Positions 37,851 to 51,550 are shown, numbered from the stretch's first letter. The stretch: 64,000 bases of DNA from Onchidella celtica (GCA_963931925.1 OZ007576.1:11130261-11194260), one strand, 5' to 3'. The notes: generated from the sequence alone by a model not told the origin. A program made the numbers and translations.

Positions 37851-40183
37851 TATATTATACGGCATTGCATCAAAACACTTTTCACTAGGTGCTTGGCTAG
37901 CTTTTTTCATTAAAATCTACAAGTATCTATGGCGTTGACCAATGGAGCCTTAAATTTAAAACTTCGCTTTTCACATCTGATAAAAAGCAATCCAGCTCAG
38001 ATTACCGTATACGATGTACAGGCGCCAAAATGAAATACTGCAAGCCATTTATCATCCTCACATCGACAGTATAAAGGAAGAGCCAAAAAATATTCTTTAA
38101 AAAACGGGGAAGTTCAGTACGTGTATGAAACACCGTACATCTTCGTAAGTCTTGTATAAAGAGAGCGTAAAAATCCCCCCCCCCCCCAAAAAAAAAACCC
38201 CAGCATGTTAAGTACATGTAACACTAAAAAATGTCCACAGGTCTTGCCGTTAAGTTACTGTTATATACTTTGAAAAAGACAACAAGCTTGCTATGGAAAA
38301 AATAAGGAGGGGGGGGGGAGGGCGAGGGGCTCTTCAAAGGTCAGTGGAATTCCTTGCAAGCTGTGCCTTGTGAACTAGCCTAGAGTTAGGATTCCAAACT
38401 GCATCAGTCTCGAAAGCTGAAAACACCAAGCTAGCTCTAATGAATATAATGAATACAGAGAATTACAAAGATGCTTTTTTTTTGTTTTAAACCACACATC
38501 ATTACTGCGAAATATGCATTATTTTGGCAAATGATTCGGTTCACAACAATAGGGAGAGAGGGAGAGGGAGAGAGAGAGGGGGGGGGGTGGGGAGGGAGAG
38601 AGAGAGGGAGAATGGGAACAAAAGAAAGAGATACACAGACAGACAAAGAGGCAGATAGAGAAACTGGATGCTCAGCCGTCTACATGCAAATCTTTTCTGC
38701 AATCTGTCTTATGCTAAAGACCCTACGCTTTAGCGTCTTTCCCCAAGGTAAATCGCGTTTTAATTGTTGGCAAATCATGATTGATTGGGAGTGTACAAAG
38801 ACAGGCGAGAGAAAAATTTATTCGTTTGTGAACGATGGAAGCGAGTATGCCAGGGAGACAGCTAATGGAGTAAGAAATATGGCCTTAACCCTCTGACAGC
38901 CAGACATAAATTGTTTGATCAAGAAATTAGGTAAGTTACAAAACTGGTGTAAAATGGTCAAAGGGATGAAAATCTAAATATATTTATAGAGAAAAATTTG
39001 TTTTCACTGACAAATTAGGATGTGGTTCAAACGCAGAACATTGGAGACTTCATCAGAATGATGTTCAAATTCGGAATACTTGGTCAGGCATCAGATCGCA
39101 GAGGGTTAAAGGAAAATATCGAAATCATACGTCTGTTCTCTATGGTTCTGTTCCATACAATTTTTTTTCAACATTAATCTCTTTCTTTCTGTCTGTTCTC
39201 ATGGCATTTTGTTGTCTGATGCCATTATTGTATTCTATTACGGTGATTGCCAGTTAGATCATACCATGACTGTCTTACAGTAATATTGCTCCCCAAAACA
39301 TCTTGTGTTAGTTCATACCTAGTTTTACAATAATGTTGCTGCCACAGACATCATGTCTTAGATAATACCAAGTCTTACTGTAATGTTCCTGGCAGAGACA
39401 CCATGTGTTAAATCATACCAAGTTTTACAGTAATGGTGCTCCCAAAGGTATCTTGTGTGTTATTGTTTCTTGAATGTCGTTCATTTTCAACTTGCTTACA
39501 TTTTTTTGTTCATTCAGTTCCTGTCAGTTATGAGTGGATTAACTGTTTCCTCCACCATTTTTCTGCCTGTTCTCTCACCCTGATTTTCTCCTCCTTGGTA
39601 CCCTCTTTGAACGGTGTCTTATTTGTTGATGTTATTGTTTTTTGTATGTTTGTATTGAAATGTCTGCAATCCTCCCTTCTCTCACTCTTCACGTCTCTGC
39701 TCAGGGTTTAACTGCATGGTGAGTTTCGATACCATAATATAAATGGTCGACGTCTCCATGAAGTCAATACCCTGTTCTCATTTGTAACAACCATTATTCC
39801 CTTCCTCAACTGCGCTTTTTCATTTTATTACTGAAGACAGCCGAATTTTGTGCGTTTTAATCTCTACTTTAGCAAATGGAAATCAGACGCTACAAGTTAA
39901 CATGTCGTGTTTTTGCCTTTGTCGCTGGGAGCAGCGTCAACTCAAAAACAAAACAATGCAGGACATGAACAAGTCTTTAAATCCAAATCATTCTTTATCT
40001 TTTGGCGATTCTGCTTGAAGAAAGGAGATTTTTGTTGTTGATATTCTTTTTTTTTTTTTTTTGCATCTGAGCAAAGAGGAAAGAGGCCGAAATGGTTGAT
40101 ATGAAGAACATTATACAAATGAAAACAAAACCAAAAAAAACAAAAAACCAGCAAAGAAACAGACAGAACATTAAGGCTGGTGG

Positions 40184-40345
40184 GGCACTGAGTCAAGCCT
40201 GTTTGGCGTTGGTTTTAGTTGGGTCTTGAACTTCCTGTCGTGTATGAACTTGCGAGACACACTTGTTTCAATCTCACTGGTGTACGAGATCCCCTCTAAC
40301 TCCACAGACCACAAACAAAGCCGAGGCAAAACAGTCTTCATTCGT
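40184..40345. mobile_element. MITE family M3, partial copy
   Basis: The left end GGGGCACTGAGTCAAGCCTG and an interior ending CCGAGGCAAAAC match the family. The right end is missing where the hAT-like element at 40352 begins, so that insertion or a deletion may have removed it. Confidence 0.55.
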
Positions 40346-40351
40346 GCGAAC

Positions 40352-41067
40352 CAGTGGCGTATCGTGAGTGGGGCCACTTGGGGCGATTGCCCCGAGAGCA
40401 AAATTCTTAGGGGCGCAAGTTTTCAAAACTATCACTATTTCATTCAACTGCCAGTTGTGAAAGAAGTTTCTCACAACTTAAATTAGTGGAAACCTGTCAG
40501 AGATCTCCAGTGAGCCAAGAAAGACTGAGTAGCCCACCAATACTGACAATGGAGATTTCAATCGGGTTATCGAAAAATTTGCACTACTTGAAACCAGGCG
40601 ATTTTAAATGTGATGCATCATGAGAGTTCGGTCCACAAGGCACATTTTAGGTCAACTCAGTTATTGATATCAAGTGAAAGACAATTCTTTTCCCCTGGAT
40701 TTGATGCTAGATTCATTGAATTCTGAACATTTTTAGACTGTGTTATAAACAATTGAAGTTGATGACTATCACCTTTTTTAAGACGTAAAGTTTTGAGAAA
40801 AGTTCGTTTGGGCAATTACTCAATAACTAGGCCTGTACCTTCCGGACCGAACCGTCGCGTTGAGTCACAGATGAATTTGAGTACACTAGCATGAAGTGCA
40901 CTTTACTTTAAGTACATCAGTATTTTCTTAAAATGCGATATATGTGCTTGATGGGTTCATTACTAGACTGGTGGAAGGGACCCAGAGAGTGCTAATGGTC
41001 CACTGTTGGAGGGGGGGGGGGGGTACTTGTCTTGCCCCGAGCGCTGGCAATCCACGCTACGCCACTG
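40352..41067. mobile_element. hAT-like non-autonomous element, copy 3
   Basis: 716 bp. The left end is CAGTGGCGTATCGTGAGTGG and the right end is AATCCACGCTACGCCACTG, inverted. The target duplication is poor (GTGCGAAC versus TGTGGAAC). No transposase frame is seen. It ends about 40 bp downstream of receptor exon 1 in intron 1. Confidence 0.65.
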
Positions 41068-41110
41068 TGTGGAACTAAATGATGACATCGTTGTCGTGAA
41101 CAATACTCAC

Positions 41111-41591
41111 AGCCAGGGCATGGAGGTCCCACGATAACATCCACGTTTAATGTTTGCAGAGTCACAGATTCCCCTAACGCCGTTTTCTCGTCACAACCCC
41201 CAGAATCTCCCCAAACAGTCGACAGTGGCACAGGTTTCACTATACACGTTTTACTTCCTTTACGCAGCCAAGCTTCGGTTTCTTTGACGGCCGTCTGAAC
41301 GGTGGACACCAACTCTTGGGGAAAGCACTTGCTGCATTTGATGTGACCATCTCCACTGACGCCAAGTTTGCTCCTGCCACCTGTACCATTCATGTGGTTG
41401 TTGATAGCAGGGACTAATAGTCCCAGTTTGTGAGAGGACATCGCTGTAGTCCGAGGCATATTTGATAAGGCAAAGACTATAGAAGCGATTATAAATACGT
41501 TGTTTACCAAATAGAATTTAAACGAGACTGCAGGCGTTTGGACGACAGAAAACGAGGGCAATGACGACGCTGCTGCTGTTGATGGTGGCAT
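41111..41591 (-). CDS. Receptor guanylyl cyclase, coding exon 1 (signal/anchor + N-lobe of ligand-binding domain)
   Basis: First coding exon of a natriuretic-peptide-receptor-type membrane guanylyl cyclase, an enzyme family that makes cGMP at the plasma membrane when an extracellular peptide binds. The ATG at 41591 is preceded by an in-frame TGA in the same transcript. Residues 26-43 form a hydrophobic signal/anchor stretch (FYLVNNVFIIASIVFALS) after an unusually long n-region. Residues 55-160 resemble the first lobe of an ANF-receptor domain: LGLLVPAINNH, an N-G-T sequon at 68, a cysteine at 133 in WGDSGGCDEKTA, and the family-typical VDVIVGPPCPG at 150-160. The exon ends in phase 1 at a strong donor (GTGAGT starting at 41110). 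The downstream exons extend the same domain in the same frame. Family identity rests on the whole ten-exon chain. Confidence 0.85.
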
Positions 41592-41635
41592 GTTTCTTCT
41601 ATGTGTAAGCTGGCGGTTCAGTCAAAACCATGAAT
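41592..41635 (-). other. 5' UTR part of exon 1 with a short uORF
   Basis: Upstream of the start codon a pyrimidine-rich acceptor (TTTTTTATTTGCAG) ends at 41636, so the first coding exon probably also carries 44 nt of 5' UTR and at least one further non-coding exon lies to the right. This leader holds an upstream ATG at 41631 that opens a ten-codon frame stopping with TAG at 41599, out of frame with the receptor. The upstream exon and promoter were not located. Confidence 0.5.
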
Positions 41636-42651
41636 CTGCAAATAAAAAAATACAGATATTATAAGTCTAATTAATCTGCTGCATTAAATGTACATTTTTC
41701 TACTATAATCTGCCAAAAATTCTGTCTATGTCCAATGCCCAGGAACACTGAAGAAAATGTACCACAGTTAAGTGTGGGACCGCACTGTAAGTTTCTGGGC
41801 AAAGTGAAAACTACGAACTTGCATATTTTGGTGAGACCAACGACAACAGTTCAGATCAGGGTGCAACTGCCGTCGTAAGCTTGACATGTTCTAACATGTA
41901 TGACAGGTTTTTTTGCTAATCAAAGATCTTGTCTAAAACCTGTAAGCAAACAAACAAAAACAACTCCAGATTATTATCTGTGCCAGGCGTACCGATTGTC
42001 ATCATATCTTGGCTGTTAATTTACCTGATATCTTGGACGTTATTGTTGTCGACGGCGCTGCTTTCTGCCAATCTAAAATACTTCAAATTTTTATCACCAG
42101 GCCAAAAGAAAATCAAACATGTCAAATTCACTTTCTGCAAACGTAGAACCACACTACACAACCACATAGATAAGTGTTCTCAAGAAAATTACCACACGAT
42201 TCAAAATTTTAAAAGGCAAAAGTTCATAGTCAGTCTCAGTGACCTCTTCCTTCATATTGATTTACTCACTTAACTGCTTCATGGCCTACTTACTTTGAGT
42301 GGTAAAGCACAACAATTAATGAATAAAACCTATAGCTTTTCTTCACTGGAGTGAAATGGTAATGGAGCTATTTTTTGCAAAAGTCTCAGCCCTAGGTCGT
42401 TATAGGAAATGATTTTCTTTATAATTTTGTATAATATGGTTAAACCACTCGAACATAATACTAACTCTAGTAGGATGCCGGTAAAATAGACTCCCGCAGC
42501 CGTGCACACTCGACGTAAGCATTCAGAAAAGAGTCTGCTTCTCAGTATTGAGAGATGTATTCAGCCCTTTTGCCCTGCTGCATCGCACCTACTCATTCGA
42601 AAACCGAGTGTCATCGCACTGTAAAGAACGTCTCAGGTAAACTTAGGCATG

Positions 42652-42866
42652 TGTCACACCGGGTCAAGTCTGTTTTGCGTCGGTTTTAACTCAATGCGCG
42701 AGTTCTCTCTTACCGCCAGTTCGGAATGGCGCGAACTAGTGAGACAGGCATTTTGGTTTTTGTTGTTGTTGTGTTTTCGATCTTGCCAGTGTGCGAGGCC
42801 CCGTTTAACTCCATAGTCCACGTCTCTTGCAAACACCGAGACAAAACGCACTTGACTCAGTGTGCC
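42652..42866. mobile_element. MITE family M3, full copy
   Basis: Terminal inverted repeats of about 35 bp: left TGTCACACCGGGTCAAGTCT...TTTTGCGTCGG, right GAGACAAAACGCACTTGACT then CAGTGTGCC. It is non-coding and lies upstream of the receptor start. Confidence 0.65.
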
Positions 42867-45286
42867 ACCATCCTTAGACTGTCCATTAAACCTCGCGCAT
42901 TCTCCAGACTTTGTTCTGGAAATAAACGAACGACTGGAAATCCAGTTATTTTTGGTGCTTTGTTTAACATGTGACGGGAAAGACAGTTGGTAATTACTAA
43001 CAGCTGTTTAATCATACGGTGCCAAAAGCGCTTCTTTTAAACACACCTGTGGACATGTGATCGTATTAACTTGAGCTCTGTTTGGCTGTGTTAGCGAATA
43101 GCCCTTTGACCGAACATATAATTACAAGTTATAAGTGTTTTTTCCTCGAAGTGGAGATAGTAGATCACAGCTTAACTCTTGTACTTGCTTCTTCCAGCTG
43201 CCCATAATGAACGATGCGAACTGAAAATTGGGTGTAACGAAACCTCTCACACTGTGGGACCGACAATAACAGTAGGCCCTATTGATGTAATACCAAAAAT
43301 AGTAGACTAACACTCTGGTATCTTTGGTAATACATGTACCAGACCGTGGCGAATCGAGACAGTTGAATGCGCCAATGCATGTACAAGTTTGGGTGAATGC
43401 TGTAGCTTGTACATGGCGGGGACAAAAGTTGCAGTTTGACCACATTTTTTGGACAGCGGCCATGTAATTATTACTGTTTGCTTCAAATAACGAACATATT
43501 CTCTGTGTATTTAAAATATAAAATGAAAATACTATATGTACTTTTAAAAAAGAAACTTGACTGAGGTAAAGCAGTTCGTGTTAGTATTCCAAAATGACTT
43601 TCGTGTTTAACATGTACAACCAAAGCTAATATCAAACGTTGAATTGGCATGGGGTGCAATATTCACATTCACTGCATATATCATTCACACGGAGGAGACG
43701 TGTGTTAAGCATAATATCCAGGACTGGTAGCCTCGTTTGTTTTCTTTCAAAACGTTGAACTGATAAGGGTGTGTGTTAACTGGTATAGGGTTACACCAAC
43801 AATCACCAATACTGATAGATTGACGTCATTTACATCATTGTTGTTGGGAGAGATTTGCTTATATTGACAATAGTGGAGGTCTGTTCCCGACTTCCCCTGG
43901 AAGGAACCCGTCACTCGTTGATCTGCTAGTTGCATCAGATGTGTTTGTTCAGCATATATTGAGTAAATACTAACGGACCGGATCTTAAGATCCTATTTTA
44001 AGGAGTGCGGAGGATGATCTTAAATGTACTCGTTGAGATACACAACAGTTCATATCAATCATGCCCGAAAAGACTGACAAAAGGGTTTTCTTTCCAAACA
44101 GGTCATGTTCGTCCAGCTAAATGGATTTCACCAGGACTTGTAAATCCACAATTGCATACTTTACTAACACAGCGTCTCACCTTCAGCTGTGGTTTTCCCG
44201 TAAAATAATTATGACACTGAGAATCTCACCCTCTATCACGGGAAGATCTCCCAAACCTTTGCAAAAGATTGCAGTTTTATCATTCAATGTGTTAAACAGC
44301 ATTTAAAACAAAATAAAATTCTGAGGTATACATCATGCCCCAGTCTACACGGAAGATCTTCGTTTCTCGGGGACCCCAGCCTAAGGCTGTTAGCCCCCGG
44401 TATCTCAGTCTAACTCAGACCCAAGTCAATTCATAAACTTTCACTCTGACTGGAATCTCTAACCCCAAGTATGAAATCTAATCCTAGTCCTGTGTCCCAC
44501 CCATTTGTCATCTGAACCACACCTGTCGAAATATTGGCATGATACGGCCCATCAATCAGCAATTCAACAGTTGTGCATAGAAATACCCCCAGCCCCACTC
44601 CACCCCACTAACTATTCTTTCTCATAATACTAGTTCAAGTCTCAGGGTTCTAATTGGAGCTGCGCTTGACCAGAAATACTTCAAGTTGGCATTGCTATTG
44701 TCCCCCAGGCCTGAGACCGACAGGATAAGACTATTATTCCTATATAAATATATAAGGCTATTAAAGCTAAATGCAGCTACCTCCCCGGGGCCTAAGACTT
44801 TCATCGGTGGCCAGTGCTTGATGGCTGTACAACTCCTACTGCCTACATCATTGCTACACGACATATTATTTTGTTGTAGAACGCCACATTTATTTATATT
44901 TTGATAACAGTATCACAGACCCTCCCTCTTCGTACAGTGACCACAAGAAAGAAATTGGCGTAATTTATTAAACGTAATATGATGATGTTACTATATGTAC
45001 TACTATCTCTGCTGATGATGATGATGATGATGGTGTTGATGATAATGCACCTTCAAAAGAAGAGTCAGTATGATTCAAAATATTGACCTATGTCATCGTA
45101 ACTCGTCACTTGCATTAAGCTGTGTCGTGTTTTGACGTTTTGATTATGTTTCTTAAATCTATTTCAGACATTGTGTTTATGATATTACAGCAAATTAAAT
45201 TAGACATCTATGTACGTTTTTATCTCCTATAAAATTGTTTTTAATCTGATACTGATGGCAGGCAAGGCAATAGCATGAATGACATG
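42867..45286. other. Upstream flank, no gene recognised
   Basis: AT-rich unique sequence between MITEs M3 and M4. Open frames here lack splice context or family resemblance. Confidence 0.5.
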
Positions 45287-45534
45287 ACGTCACTGCTCCA
45301 TGATAATGCCATATGTCAGACTTATGCCGAAAGGCAACTGACGGTTCTTTGCATTTCTGAGCATGAGGGCTGTCAGATAATATTATAGAAAAAGAAATGT
45401 GCCAATAGGAAAATGTAATGATTAAGTAGAATCATAATGGCACAAGTTACCAAATGACCGGAAAACAAACAGTTTTTACTTAATATCTAAAAAGTGTCAA
45501 AAATAATTTATGCCATTAGCGTAGAGCAGTGACG
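45287..45534. mobile_element. MITE family M4, copy 2
   Basis: The ends ACGTCACTGCTC and GAGCAGTGACG are inverted. The interior is shared with 13276-13509, with a run of extra sequence near 45497-45517. Confidence 0.65.
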
Positions 45535-47318
45535 ATAATGATAATGGTCTGAACGGCAATAATCATGATAACTTTTACCTGAAAACTTTGTCGAATGCTT
45601 GACCTGTGAATTATTTCTTCACTCCTTGGTCTTCATCACGCTTTCTGCCAAATCGTTGACTTTTGGTTAACACAAAAAAGAAACATGAAATTGATTGTAA
45701 CACACAACACTGTGCAATCCTTGGATAACAATAGGCCCAGTGGCTTTCTTGGCTTGTTCGAACTCACTACAATCACAATTCTCTTCGCCAGAACTTCGTT
45801 GTTTGTCTTCAGAGATTAAAAGAAACAAGTTTAACAACATACACATAAAACAAATGGCTCGTTAACCCAGAAACGTAACTTTCGAACACTTTTAGCGTAA
45901 ATAAATAGATAGATGCGTTCCCTGAAATTCACATTCACTGTTGGTAGATAAAAGACACCACAGCCACATCTCACCGGAACACAATGCACACGATCTGTTG
46001 GGAAGGTATCGGCGAACTGTTTTGATATAAGTACGACAGGCTCTTTTGTTGCTGCTAAAACGTGTGGTTTGAGGTACACCCAGGAACTGGCATTTCCGCT
46101 AAATTATCACTAGCCCAAGCCACCCATCAAGTCGTGCGAGGTGTGATATCTTGCTGCTTATCTGACTCACTAGTTTTGAAGTACTCTCCATCACAGATAA
46201 ACAAACACCGCTGAAGACAAGCTGTAGTCGCAATCAAGAAGGAACTACAGTGTATACAGGCGAATCAGTTTAACTCAATGAAACCCATTCACAGAATGCG
46301 ACAACAAATGCCACGCTTAAGCCTATTTAACTCTTCAAAGGCTGACAGTAAATTATGATCGCGAATTTTCACTTGTAATGACACTTGTAAAATCATGGTG
46401 TGACCTGTCATTTTTAATACATGAGTACATTTAATAATAATAATAATAATAATAATAACAATGAAAATCATCTATATAGACCCCAATCCAAGAAACTGCT
46501 CTAGCGCTTTACGGAAAGTCTTGTTCTCTCCATCTGCAATTCGCCCCCCCCCCCCTCTTTCATTCTCATTCAAGCATAATCTATTGCATACACTCCTATT
46601 CGCTAGACATGGATACACACAGAAATAACTTAGGCACATTTGGTTATTATTTAGATTCACGGTGACGACATGACAAAACTGAAGCAATCGTATCTATAGG
46701 AACAAGAAATGTTGAAATCACAAGTTTCCGGCCGTGGCAAGAAAAGGGTTAAAACTGAGTAGCTCATTCAAAACATGGTGTCTTCGGAGTTTCAAGTCAA
46801 GACATGTACGGTTCTCGATCCTGCGTTAATATAGTATGATTTGTCTCAACATTTGCGCAAATTCGTCCTAAATTACGTCATTGGTGAAGATCCTTCAAGA
46901 TAATTACTGCGCGATGTCATACCGTAGTACAAAACATCTACAGATCAGCTGGAAAAAAAATTGTGGTTTACGTCGTCACCATTGATAATTATGTTTACAC
47001 TGATATAGCTTGATGCACTTAAGCATATTACATGGTGCTAGTGGAATGTGATATGATGCACACGAACTGATCAGTGTCCGAGTAATGTTAGTAATGTAAC
47101 AATATATCGCATTATCATATCAGCTCTATTCCTATATGGTTTGTTTGCTCTCTGAGTATATGGCAATTCGCCTAATATGACACTAAATAATACCTACAAC
47201 TATGTCAGACAAAGGTGTACGTTAAAGAGTGTGAAGAAAGCAGTGGATACAATTCCAAGCAACAGCTCTCGATTGTGACGTCTTGAAACTGGTTTAGGGT
47301 ATCAGAATTCCCAGATTA
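45535..47318. other. Upstream flank, no gene recognised
   Basis: Unique-looking sequence with short ATT runs (46432-46456). No exon or element boundary could be supported. Confidence 0.5.
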
Positions 47319-47745
47319 GGGACACGGTGGTCTAGGAGCAAGGTGCTCGCCCTCTCATGTCAAAGGTACCGTGTTCGAATCCCGTTCAATGCAGGCATGC
47401 TGGAATTTTGGGGTTTTTTCTCATGTTTTTCTGTCCTGATCCTATAGTAGGTAGGATCAAACACCTAGTCTTCTCGGATAAGGACGAAAAAACTCGGAGT
47501 GTCCGTATATACGTTGCACGCGTTAAAAATACCTTGGCAGTTGGAAATCGAGAAAAGCAGACCGAACAGGCAGCTGCGGGGGCAAAATTAAATAACAAAT
47601 TTATCTCTAGACCACTCTCCTCCTCCCCCCCCCCCCCTAAGAAAAAAGAAACCCGCTGACCGGCGCTGCACTGTGGCGACGACATGATACCGGGCTGCAA
47701 AGACACCAAGGCAAATTTCCCACATGGGATTAAAGAAGTATACAA
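47319..47745 (+). mobile_element. tRNA-derived SINE, complete copy
   Basis: The head resembles a tRNA: box A TGGTCTAGGAG (47328-47338) and box B GTTCGAATCCC (47373-47383), 45 nt apart. A body of about 230 bp follows. The tail ends CAAATTTCCCACATGGGATT then AAAGAAGTATAC, like the 3' ends that SINEs share with partner LINEs. A second copy is at 19970-20410 (minus) and a tail fragment near 32155-32270. A C-rich run interrupts the body near 47625. Confidence 0.8.
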
Positions 47746-48666
47746 AATACGAATACAAATTGAATTTACTGGATACTTTGTGAAAGGAGAAAAATCATAC
47801 TCGACCTCTTGTCTGTACAGAAGAAACTCAAAAACTTCGTCAAATAAGCCTATGTGTTTTAAATTTGTCTTATTGATTTTTGCTATAGCTCGCCGACTTT
47901 ATTACATTCGAATGAAGGTCCAGGTCAACAAGTGAAAACTAATTTTGTACTGTTCCACAGCATTCGAAATTGATCGAAAACACGCCATACCCCAATAGCT
48001 GTGGCTCTAGTATGGAAATAGTATGCTGTAATTCAATATGGGCTTACCACTGGCACTCAGACTATTCTACACGAACGAACCCTTGAATAATCATTATTTA
48101 GGTGCAGGCCCTATAATCGAGACGTTAAATTTTTTTTCTCTTTATGTCAAATCTAAAAGCCATCACATATTGGAATGTGTTCCCTATTGGTTTGGAAATA
48201 TTCCTGATGTGGAGGTTACTTCTCATAGGAGGGTGTGTGTGTGCCGGGGGGGGGGGGGGGTTTGCATGGGACCCAGTTAAAAATAGACTTTTAGATTGAT
48301 TGCATCACGAATTTCCTGAAATGAAGCCTTCTGATAGTGAGTTCACGTATGGACTACACTGCACACGGACTTCAACGTTATCCTGATTGTTTTTTCTGAG
48401 AATGACAAACCTTTGAATCTCCTTATAATGCACAGAAGACAATCCATCTTGATCCTTAGCCAGCCACAGTTTGGTCAAGACACCCATAGTCATACTGACA
48501 TTCAAACTAGGAACATCATATATATGGATCAATATTTCCCCAGAAGCAAGAAGGGGCAGCAAGGAATGGCTAAGAACTAAAAAATCTGAACTGTCATTTT
48601 GTTGGTCTTGTAAATTTTATGTTAGAACAAAATCCGTGTGGCTTAGAACAGACGTTATGCAACGTT

Positions 48667-48823
48667 AAGCTGTGTTTTCATGTGTGCGGAAACAGAAACA
48701 TCAAAAATCCACCAAGTGTAGCTAGTTGCCGTATGCATGGACACATTCTTTCCATTTCACTACTTGAAGGGTTTTGGCGTTTCCGTTGCCGTTTTCGTTT
48801 CTGTACTCATGAAAACACGGCTT
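48667..48823. mobile_element. MITE family M2, simple copy
   Basis: A short element of about 157 bp made mostly of two inverted arms: AAGCTGTGTTTTCATGTGTG on the left, ACTCATGAAAACACGGCTT on the right. The arms continue as CGGAAAC...AAAATCCACCAAGTG and CACTACTTGAAGGGTTTTGG. It is related to the arm that became a minisatellite at 16135-16640. Confidence 0.7.
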
Positions 48824-49817
48824 GATGCAAAATTCATACCAAACGCTTCAACGATGTTAGACTACTCCACTGTCCTCCTCTCCACGTCTCCGAGTTGCTT
48901 CATCTGCATGGGTCTTACCTATTTTCATAAGTGCTGGGTATAGATCTTGTGATTCCTCACTATTCTTTTTTTAACAATATCATTTGATATATCTTTAAAT
49001 ATTTCTTTGCCCCATGAATAATACGTTTGTGAGCAGATTGAAACAGGTCAGCGCAGTTAATGTAATCAAAATGTGGCCATGTTAGAAATTCAGTATATAA
49101 TTACAATGAATCTAATAAGATTAAATCTACGAGGTGTAAGTACCACAAATATGTCATAAATCCAACAAGCGTAGCTTTAAAATAAATGTCTCCCCCCAGT
49201 GTGAGACTTCCCACGAAATCGGCATGATACATTTAAACTCAAGCCGTTCATTTTCGATCATGAACTGTAGACCCAATCGTTATAATCCATGTATTAGTAC
49301 ATCAGCCATGCCTTGTAATAATCTTTTTTTTTTCTTACTCTCATCTCAGTATTGCCAGCTCCCAAACAAAATATCAGCTTTATTTTTCTTTTGATCACGT
49401 CACATCCTCTTCACCTACACTTTCGTCTGTTCCATGCGTGCCCGGTCCTTCCCAGTTCCTCTCCCCCGCCCCGCCCCCTTTTTTTCCCTTATTAACTGCA
49501 TGTTATAATCGCTCGCTCAGCAATAATAGTGCTCTTACGAAATTTTGACTTTATGACTTGAGTTTTAGAAAAAGAGAATATCATTATTCACACCATTCTT
49601 ATTATATTATACCTACCGATTTTATGGACAAGTCACAAAGAATGTCAGCCACGCAGCACTGCAGCAGTGTTGTCTGAAATGATCCTAATAAAATAACATC
49701 GATGCACTGCTGAGTACAGAAATCGCTAAAAGTTCACATTTCCTCTTTATAATGTCACATACACACTTAAGTCGAACATCCCTGAAGTAACTCCCTTAAA
49801 ATGTACGAAGATACACA

Positions 49818-49910
49818 AAGTGACATAAAGAAAATCCACAAAATTTGGAAAAATGTCACTATGCCAATTGCTCAATGTCTCAAATTGGGACATTTTTTTT
49901 TATGTCACTT
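49818..49910. repeat. Short inverted repeat
   Basis: AAGTGACATAAA at 49818-49829 and its exact inverse TTTATGTCACTT at 49899-49910 bound a 93-bp segment. No target duplication was recognised. Confidence 0.5.
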
Positions 49911-51024
49911 GAGTGGTTGCCATGGAATTACATTTTTACAGTCAATTTACTTCCATATAATTATTGGTTACTATAGAAAACTATCTGTACAGCCAGGAAA
50001 TTGATGGCTGTCGCAATTTTGACATATATATGCCACTGGGTAAGTGGCCACAATCGAACTCACTGTGGTTCAAAACGGGGTTTACGGCCTCCATTTTCCA
50101 CGTAGGGTGAGCATGAAGGCTGGCTATAGATTTTTACCGAGTCCGTCGGGTTATTCCTACAGATTTATTGCTGGGGATAAAGGATTGAGACTGGTCGCTT
50201 GGCTGGATGTTCGGCAGGCAGACACTTCGCCGAAATGACGTTTCGTCGACCAAAAGTTTGGGGCGATGAGTGGATTCTGGTTAACCTTCTTCTGCCCACT
50301 GTGACATATTTGAAACATGTAGCACGCCAAAGGTCCTAATTTATTGGGGGGGGGGGGGCGCATTCATGTACTTTCAGGAATTTATCAGGATTCCATTTTT
50401 TTAAATGTGTACATTTCGGCATTCGTTTCACCATTTTTACTTGGATTTTTTTTATAGAAATATGTCCTGGCAGTAGAAGGTTAAATATCAACGCTAGTCC
50501 TTGGTCTGCGAAACGTTCTTGTGGTGAATGTCCGTTCGCGAAAAGTCCATTAAAATTTTGGCTACATATCTGTTCCACGAAACATCAAGAAACCATGCAT
50601 TTGACGTTGGCTTGAAAAGAAGACAGAAGAACAAAAATACCGGCACAATGAACAAAATTTAATCAGTTACTCTAGTCTTGCCAAAGCGAAAAAGAAGTCA
50701 TCGGCCTAAAAATCAAATAAATAAATCTAATGCCAGCAAACGGAAGAGTAAAGCCTATCAATACTTGTCTATATTTTTGTTTCATTCACCGAAGATTCAT
50801 TCTGAGTCCAACTCGATGACTTTTTTACCAGGCCCCGACTGCTATTACCCTTCTCCCCCCCCCCTCCCCTACCCCCGTATCTTTACCCCCCGCTATACGC
50901 CAACCCAAGAAACAGAACAAGTGCAAGCCAAGAATAGTTCCCTAGAAAACCTGCATGCACAAAAACTGATTCAAGAATTATTCGCTTTGCTCATCTCAGC
51001 ATAACAATTTCATAACTCCTGCTC

Positions 51025-51027
51025 TCG

Positions 51028-51107
<80 letters not shown>

Positions 51108-51125
51108 CTCCCTCTCTCTCTTTTT
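51025..51125. repeat. (CT)n microsatellite
   Basis: CT-rich run with small interruptions. Confidence 0.9.
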
Positions 51126-51550
51126 GCTTCTTTCCTTCTTTCCCTCATCTTTCTCATTCTTACTCTCAATATCTCTTCTCTGTCTGTGTGTATGTGTGTT
51201 GGAATAGGGTGTGATTATTTTTCTTGTTATTGTTCTTTATTTTGCTTTATGTTGGAATTGAAACAACGCAGAGATGAAAGTATGTTTAAACACATTTTCT
51301 TCGAGTTTATTTTACCCAACCTATAATAATACATGTAATTGTGGGCTCTGGGATAAAAAAAATATAGGTAGGAGTGATTTAGAACATCTACCCAAAACAG
51401 GATGTTTGTTATCAACTCAATCTCCGGAAACATTACTGTGCCAATATCACCGACGATAGCATTGTGGCCAGTTCGCTAAACCTAATCAAAAATCTAATCG
51501 TAAAACTTGCAAACAAATTTACTGTGCAAAATCTGGCCACTTAATCACAA

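Larger units (their letters stand above)
48824..51550. other. Upstream flank, no gene recognised
   Basis: Apart from the short inverted repeat at 49818-49910, a G run at 50345-50358 and the CT run at 51025-51125, I see only unique AT-rich sequence. Confidence 0.5.

Noticed and set aside
47328..47383. A genuine tRNA gene
   Set aside because: Box A and B are present, but the sequence occurs with the same body and tail elsewhere, so it is a SINE head.
49801..50238. Two adjacent plus-strand frames of 64-67 codons
   Set aside because: No splice signals, start context or recognisable family; the first spans a short inverted repeat.
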